36,947 bases of DNA, taken from positions 1 to 36,947 of the forward strand of contig JBNKFQ010000242.1 of the NCBI GenBank assembly GCA_050289385.1, written 5' to 3'. Shown piece after piece: positions 32,951 to 36,947 of the stretch. Under the pieces are notes generated by a model that was given only the letters and a program-made list of their open reading frames with translations, did not search any database and was not told the DNA's origin. The stretch is from JBNKFQ01 sp050289385 (GTDB taxonomy: Bacteria; Pseudomonadota; Gammaproteobacteria; Pseudomonadales; Porticoccaceae). A program made the translations under genes and the position numbers. Numbering within the stretch: the stretch's first letter is position 1; each line of letters begins with the position of its first letter.

Positions 32951-34048
32951 TTACTCTTCGTTTATCAACTCTTGCACCGGATTCGTTATCGGTTGCACCT
33001 TCTTCCACGGCTGCCAGTTCAATGTCTCGATCGACACACGATTGTTACCACGCCGCAGCCTGACGACGGTTGTGACGCCAGAACGCCGATTGAGAACTGT
33101 TTGCCCCACCGCCGACAGGGTATAGGTTATACCGCGCGTGCGGGAAACAAGCGATCGATCCACTGTCGGCGGTGGGGGTAAAGGCAAACTATTCTCGTGC
33201 GCCCGACGACGTTCTTCAATATAGGATTCAAGCACATTGACCGATTCACTGGACAAAGCCATAAGTACCTGCAAGGGAGCAACCTCAAGATTTACCCCGC
33301 GCTGGTGGCTGTACGTGGTGATGTAAGGCTGTATCGCGTTGTATATCCATATCTCCATACCATATACCAGACGCAGCTCGTCAACACTGTCAAACAGGCT
33401 GTTTTTTGGACCGTAGGTCAAACCGGCTGCTTCATAATCTTCAATTTCAGCACCATTGAGCCGATTCAAATCGTCCTCATCACGGAAATCCGCGATCGCT
33501 GCCGCCAGTGCCTCGCTTCTTTCCCGGGGCAATTCAAAACTCATAAAAAGGCGTGCAAACAACTCTTCCGACGCCAGGTTGATATCTATTTTGCCATTTT
33601 CATCGGTCAGCGTTAGCTCCACCACACCTTCGTCCAAAGGAAACGTCAGGGTCTCACTGTCGCCCAGCATTCGTTGATCTTCGTCCCGGCTCAGCAGATT
33701 CATCAGCGCCAACTGGACTGCGCCCTCGGCCAAATAGCGAGCTTCCACGCTGCCGACTTGACTGCCAACACTGTTGGCGGCTTGACGGCTGCTGTAGGAC
33801 AGGCCGCTTGCCACTACTGACAACAGCACAAGTAACCAGAGTACAGATAGCAGGGCGACACCGAGGTTTTTTTGGCCGCACGTCGCACGTCGCACGTCGC
33901 ACGCTAAAGAGTCGGTCCATCGCTTCGCTCGGCCAGGGAAGCGGCCTGATGAAGCCATTTTATCGATACCAGATATATCGATAGTAAAGGGTTTGCTTTT
34001 GTTTTGGCGTGCGACGACCGACGTGCGACGTGCGACCGAATTATTCAC
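32951..34048 (-). CDS. gspK: Minor pseudopilin GspK with a 63-residue leader
   Basis: This 365-residue protein has the GspK hydrophobic helix NLG^VALLSVLWLLVLLSVVASGLSYSS, where prepilin peptidase would cut after G63. As expected for GspK, position +5 is not Glu. The large alpha domain follows (INLASEELFARLF, FRDEDDLNRLNGAEIEDY, SVDELRLVYGM). GspK caps the pseudopilus tip with GspI and GspJ. Family leaders are normally short; here residues 4-57 are encoded by inverted-repeat element B, inserted in frame. The ATG at 34048 overlaps the gspJ stop codon (ATGA), which argues it is the original start. An internal ATG at residue 31 is the alternative. Confidence 0.9.
   Translation of the reverse strand: MNNSVARRTSVVARQNKSKPFTIDISGIDKMASSGRFPGRAKRWTDSLACDVRRATCGQKNLGVALLSVLWLLVLLSVVASGLSYSSRQAANSVGSQVGSVEARYLAEGAVQLALMNLLSRDEDQRMLGDSETLTFPLDEGVVELTLTDENGKIDINLASEELFARLFMSFELPRERSEALAAAIADFRDEDDLNRLNGAEIEDYEAAGLTYGPKNSLFDSVDELRLVYGMEIWIYNAIQPYITTYSHQRGVNLEVAPLQVLMALSSESVNVLESYIEERRRAHENSLPLPPPPTVDRSLVSRTRGITYTLSAVGQTVLNRRSGVTTVVRLRRGNNRVSIETLNWQPWKKVQPITNPVQELINEE
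33877..34036. repeat. Inverted 7-bp-unit element B, inside the gspK leader
   Basis: The left arm is CGCACGT three times then CGCACGC (33877-33904). The right arm is GTGCGAC, GACCGAC, GTGCGAC, GTGCGAC (34009-34036). The central 104 bases are unrelated to those of elements A and C and contain a TATCGATA inverted pair (33961-33984). The reading frame of gspK is open across the whole element. Confidence 0.87.
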
Positions 34049-34755
34049 TTCACTCCCTCACCAAACAATTGCTGATTGGCAAACCGCGGCGATACCGACA
34101 ACTCCGGCCACCAGGCCAGTTCGTTATCCGGCGTCAATTCGGCCAGTCGCAGACGAATAACCAACGGCACCTCATCACCACCCTCCCATTCATCAACCCA
34201 GTCTTCACGGTCGTCAATGTCCCGGTAAAAATAATCAAATTCCAGTACTTCTATATTTTCTGACAACAGTAACCTGGCAGGGGGTGCCAATGGCTCGCTG
34301 TTCTCAACTGCAGCCTTTATCTCAAGGCTGCCATCCTTTAACAATTCAACGGTCTGTTGAGCGTTGTAAGGCATGTAATCCAGCACCAATGTATTTTTTT
34401 CGTCGGTCAGCAGCTTGAGTGACCACCAGTAAAGATCCCCCGAGTTTCGGTACAGAGGGAAAGGCGCAATAAAATGGACCTGGCGCTGGTCCCCCAAAAA
34501 GCCGGTAATCACCGCGCCGTCTTCCGTACGAACTCGAGTAAATCGCGCATTGCTGAGATGGCGGCGCAAAAAACTGGTGAGCAAATAATGTTGTTCTGCC
34601 ACATCCTGGCGTTCGGTTACCTTGTTCCAGGTGGATGCCGAGAGCTGCAAGGTGCCCACCAGCAACACAGAGATCATTGCAACCAGCAACAGGGCCACCT
34701 GAAGTTCTACCAAAGTAAAACCCGGTGCCGACACAGACCGATGGCTGCGCTTCAT
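34045..34755 (-). CDS. gspJ: Minor pseudopilin GspJ
   Basis: This 236-residue protein has a 12-residue leader and the prepilin site SAPG^FTLVELQVALLLVAMISVLL with Glu at +5. A C-terminal domain follows that includes ENIEVLEFDYFYRD and PLVIRLRLAELT. GspJ forms the pseudopilus tip with GspI and GspK. Its ATG overlaps the gspI stop codon and its own stop overlaps the gspK ATG. The leader is of normal length and has no repeat element. Confidence 0.93.
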   Translation of the reverse strand: MKRSHRSVSAPGFTLVELQVALLLVAMISVLLVGTLQLSASTWNKVTERQDVAEQHYLLTSFLRRHLSNARFTRVRTEDGAVITGFLGDQRQVHFIAPFPLYRNSGDLYWWSLKLLTDEKNTLVLDYMPYNAQQTVELLKDGSLEIKAAVENSEPLAPPARLLLSENIEVLEFDYFYRDIDDREDWVDEWEGGDEVPLVIRLRLAELTPDNELAWWPELSVSPRFANQQLFGEGVK

Positions 34756-35159
34756 TCCTTTACCCCCAGCCGAATAGTCGACAAACGCACCGAACGTTCG
34801 CGGTTGTTGCCCCAGAACACCTCCACTTCGTATTGAAACGGGCTATATACCACTTCGGGGTCATCAATCAGTTTTTTTTTGGCAAACAGAGAATTATCTG
34901 ACTCTGGCTTATAGCGGCTGATACGGGCACGCCAGCGAAAGTTTTCACCGACTCTGCCAGAATCTGTAGTGGACGGAGAGTCGTCGGCAAGCAATTCCGC
35001 CATTCGGGTTTCGGCAATTTGCACAGCTTCGTAGTAATGATCTGACACATTGGCGATTGCCGCAGAACTGGCAAAGATACGCAGTAATATCGCAGCGCTT
35101 ATGGACAAAATAGCCAACGCGACAATCACTTCCAGCAAGGTGAAGCCCTTAACCCTCAT
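34752..35159 (-). CDS. gspI: Minor pseudopilin GspI
   Basis: From the ATG at 35159 the protein has 135 residues. An in-frame TTG two codons earlier is less likely. The leader is only MRVKG, followed by FTLLEVIVALAILSISAAILLRIF with Glu at +5. The rest includes YYEAVQIAETRMAELL, typical of GspI. It pairs with GspJ at the pseudopilus tip. The ATG lies inside the last codons of gspH, so translation is coupled. Confidence 0.93.
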   Translation of the reverse strand: MRVKGFTLLEVIVALAILSISAAILLRIFASSAAIANVSDHYYEAVQIAETRMAELLADDSPSTTDSGRVGENFRWRARISRYKPESDNSLFAKKKLIDDPEVVYSPFQYEVEVFWGNNRERSVRLSTIRLGVKE

Positions 35160-35751
35160 CGACAACGGACACCCCCCCGGTCAGCCAGTCGACACGGATA
35201 TTGAGACTGCCTGCTACCGATGACACATTAACCTCGCCACCTGATGAGCTGCCATCCGGATAAAACCAGACGCCGGGTTCACTTTGAATCAGTACCGGCA
35301 TATCTTCTGCGCCGGGGCCGGGTTCAAAATTGAGCAAAAAACCCTGTGGCAGTGGCTGCAATTTGCCATCGGGTTCAATTTGATAGCTGTTTTCCTGAAG
35401 AAAGGTTACGCGAACTTCCTGACTTTTTGACAAGGCCTGGCTGCGCGCTCGCCGCAGTTCGGTCATCATGTGGCGCGCCTGTTTTTTTAGCTCCAGACCT
35501 TCGAGCGCACCGGAAAAGCGCACGCCTACTGCAGCCAGAATTACGCTGGCGATGACGAGGACTACCAGAAGTTCGAGTAACGTAAAGCCTTTTTGAGTTG
35601 GAAGTTGGACGTTGGAAGTTGGAAGGAAAAGAAAAACACCGCGCCAAGCAAGGCGATGGTGCGCGCCGTGGCACATGGATGTGCCGCTTACGAACCCGAG
35701 GACGGAATCCTTTACTTCCAACTTCCAACGTCCAACTTCCAACTTTTTCAC
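35149..35751 (-). CDS. gspH: Minor pseudopilin GspH with a ~55-residue leader
   Basis: Starting at the GTG at 35751, which overlaps the gspG stop codon (GTGA), the protein has 200 residues; a TTG two codons earlier is possible. The prepilin site is LPTQKG^FTLLELLVVLVIASVILAAVG with Glu at +5. The beta domain follows (ELRRARSQALSKSQEVRVTFL, GVWFYPDGSSSGGEV). Normal GspH leaders are under about 15 residues. Here the leader is about 55 because inverted-repeat element C (35596-35744) sits in frame just after the start codon. Whether such a leader is processed is unknown; an internal ATG at 35676 is an alternative start. Confidence 0.87.
   Translation of the reverse strand: MKKLEVGRWKLEVKDSVLGFVSGTSMCHGAHHRLAWRGVFLFLPTSNVQLPTQKGFTLLELLVVLVIASVILAAVGVRFSGALEGLELKKQARHMMTELRRARSQALSKSQEVRVTFLQENSYQIEPDGKLQPLPQGFLLNFEPGPGAEDMPVLIQSEPGVWFYPDGSSSGGEVNVSSVAGSLNIRVDWLTGGVSVVDEG
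35596..35744. repeat. Inverted 7-bp-unit element C, inside the gspH leader
   Basis: The arms at 35596-35625 and 35715-35744 are perfect 30-base inverse copies. They are built from GTTGGAA, GTTGGAC, GTTGGAA, GTTGGAA. The 89-base centre contains a GGCACAT/ATGTGCC hairpin near 35673-35688. The arms correspond to peptide stretches KLEVGRWKLEV and LPTSNVQLPTQ in GspH. Confidence 0.9.
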
Positions 35752-36167
35752 TCCCAACTCACTATGTCAGCATCGTCGTCCTCGCCACCTTCGCGATTAT
35801 CTGCACCGAGAGAATAGAGGTCATAATCTCCATTCTGGCCTGGAGACTCGTATATATATTTATTGCCCCAGGGGTCATCTCTAATAACTTTTTTCTTGAG
35901 GTACGGGCCATTCCAGAATCTTGCGCCCCCCGGTTTACTGATCAGAGCTTCCAAACCCTCTGCAGTGGTTGGGTAACGTCCAACTTCGAGGTGAAACAGA
36001 TCAAGCGCCGTCGCATATTCTTCAATTTGCAATGCCGCCGCCTTGCTTTTTGAACCACCAATTTGTTTCAGCACCTGCGGGCCAACCACACTGGCCAGCA
36101 ACCCGAGAATTACCAGTACCACCAGTAATTCCAATAAGGTAAACCCTCTGTTTCTTCTTTTCATCAT
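35748..36167 (-). CDS. gspG: Major pseudopilin GspG
   Basis: From the ATG at 36167, preceded by GAGG at good spacing, the protein has 139 residues; an ATG 4 codons earlier is also in frame. The prepilin site is RNRG^FTLLELLVVLVILGLLASVVGPQVL. The conserved GspG body follows: DLFHLEVGRYPTTAEGLEALI, GPYLKKKVIRDDPWGNKYIYESPGQNGDYDLYSLGAD, with the acidic calcium-site loop at the end. It is the main subunit of the pseudopilus. The stop codon overlaps the gspH start. Confidence 0.95.
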   Translation of the reverse strand: MMKRRNRGFTLLELLVVLVILGLLASVVGPQVLKQIGGSKSKAAALQIEEYATALDLFHLEVGRYPTTAEGLEALISKPGGARFWNGPYLKKKVIRDDPWGNKYIYESPGQNGDYDLYSLGADNREGGEDDDADIVSWE

Positions 36168-36196
36168 TCCAGACCTCATTTCACTTATCTGACTTC

Positions 36197-36266
36197 TGCT
36201 CTCTAAACCCGGTTCTCTAAACTCGGTTCTCTAAACTCGGTTCTCTAACCCCTGCTCTCTAAATCC
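36197..36266 (-). repeat. Five 14-bp tandem repeats between gspF and gspG
   Basis: Units of the form (G/T)G(T/C)TCTCTAAACTC start at 36197, 36211, 36225, 36239 and 36253; the second and third are identical. The array fills most of the gap between the gspF stop codon and the gspG start. Its period is twice the 7-bp period of elements A-C, but it is not inverted. Confidence 0.85.
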
Positions 36267-36947
36267 TACATTGGCAATTCATTAATACTCAGAATAGCTA
36301 CCAGTATCGACATAATGATGCCACCAATCACAACACCGAGGCCGATAATCAAAGCCGGCTCCAATACGGATAACATTCTTCGAGTTGCTGTTGCTACCTC
36401 ATCGTCATAAATGTCTGCCACTCGAATTAGCATTTCATCCAGCTTGCCTGTTTCCTCACCTACCTGGATCATCTGCAAGGCAAATTCAGGAAACACCCCC
36501 GTAGCCAGCAACGGCCCGGCGAGATCACTGCCTTCCTGCACACGGCCGGTGATCTCTTGCAAGTGTGTTGCCAATACACGATTTTGCAAACTGTTGCGGG
36601 CAATTTTGAGCGCCGCCAACAGCGGCACACCACCTCCCAACAGGGTTCCGAGACTGCGACCCAGGCGCGCCATATTTACCTTTCTGGTCAGATCACCCAC
36701 CAACGGCATAGCCAATACCTTGTTGTCCCAGCCATAACGCCATTTGGGATCACGATATTGACGGCGAAAATACAGTATCAACAACGTCAGGATTGCCAAC
36801 CCGAATATTCCATATTGCCGTATGAAATCAGATACGCCCAGGACAAAAGCCGCCGATGCGGGTAAAGCCGCATCCAGATCAACAAACAGCTGGGAGAATT
36901 CAGGCAGGACCCACACTACAATAATAAGCATGGACAGAACGGTAACC
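36266..36947 (-). CDS. gspF: Type II secretion inner-membrane protein GspF, C-terminal part
   Basis: The frame is open to the right edge, giving about 226 residues of GspF (whole proteins are near 400). It contains two of the three helices (FGLAILTLLILYF and the final ALIIGLGVVIGGIIMSILVAIL). The second cytoplasmic GspF domain is present, with ARLGRSLGTLLGGGVPLLAALKIA, FPEFALQMIQVGEETGKLDEML and TRRMLSVLEPALI. GspF is the polytopic platform protein of the T2SS. The N-terminal half, and presumably gspE, lie outside the window. Confidence 0.95.
   Translation of the reverse strand, partial: VTVLSMLIIVVWVLPEFSQLFVDLDAALPASAAFVLGVSDFIRQYGIFGLAILTLLILYFRRQYRDPKWRYGWDNKVLAMPLVGDLTRKVNMARLGRSLGTLLGGGVPLLAALKIARNSLQNRVLATHLQEITGRVQEGSDLAGPLLATGVFPEFALQMIQVGEETGKLDEMLIRVADIYDDEVATATRRMLSVLEPALIIGLGVVIGGIIMSILVAILSINELPM

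Noticed and set aside
31457..35744. Heptamer arrays considered as CRISPR or as attC-like sites
   Set aside because: The repeats are 7 bp without spacers and are arranged as inverted arms; no cas, integrase or cassette structure is present.
35596..35744. Flanking A-runs of element C considered as a target-site duplication
   Set aside because: AAAAAG occurs on both sides, but removing one copy with the element would put the start codon out of frame with the prepilin site, so the duplication is not supported.
1..36947. Search for tRNA, rRNA, CRISPR arrays, prophage and restriction or defence genes
   Set aside because: None was recognised by eye; the only mobile gene seen is the IS110 recombinase.

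Overview
The window looks like a gammaproteobacterial chromosome segment of roughly balanced base composition. It carries a near-complete type II secretion (T2SS) operon in the Xanthomonas xps-like order F-G-H-I-J-K-L-M-N/C-D, plus gspA/gspB, csiV next to mfd, an RND efflux pair and a bifunctional GDP-mannose enzyme. The set fits an environmental or marine lineage such as Cellvibrionales, but the genus cannot be fixed from sequence alone.

Layout. 1-3644 (+): C-terminal end of a GntP permease, a membrane-anchored MutS-like ATPase and a secreted M20 peptidase. 3645-8360 is a decaying accessory patch. It holds a frameshifted NAD(P)H oxidoreductase remnant, a deleted DUF885 lipoprotein gene, a secreted esterase between two short inverted-repeat elements, an IS110 element with a readable bridge RNA, and an orphan 3' copy of the M20 gene. 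8403-15900 (-): DUF1499 protein, a four-helix membrane protein, RND pump and adaptor, ManC-type enzyme and a periplasmic cyclophilin. 16067-20433 (+): mfd and csiV. 20462-23092 (-): gspB and gspA. 23172-27500 (-): an LVIVD-repeat secreted protein and a large collagen-like secreted protein, the latter behind a probable c-di-GMP-I riboswitch. 28010-36947 (-): gspD, gspC/N, M, L, K, J, I, H, G and the 3' part of gspF, mostly overlapping or closely spaced; gspE and the rest of gspF lie beyond the right edge.

Two observations stand out. First, the IS110 element (6814-7984) has a candidate bridge RNA just upstream of its recombinase. Both target guides and the donor guides can be matched by eye to the element's flanks and ends. 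The programmed target is the repeat motif of the two inverted-repeat elements lying next to it, much as IS621 is known to target REP sequences. Second, three separate 149-160 bp elements sit at gene starts inside the gsp operon. Each has arms of four 7-bp units in inverted orientation around an unrelated central segment. Two are inserted in frame and lengthen the prepilin leaders of GspK and GspH to about 55-63 residues.

Working together: GspA/B would help assemble the secretin GspD, which here carries a lipobox; pseudopilins G-K, platform F/L/M and GspC/N complete the machine. The collagen-like and LVIVD proteins encoded between gspA and gspD are plausible surface or secreted products, with c-di-GMP likely controlling the collagen-like gene.
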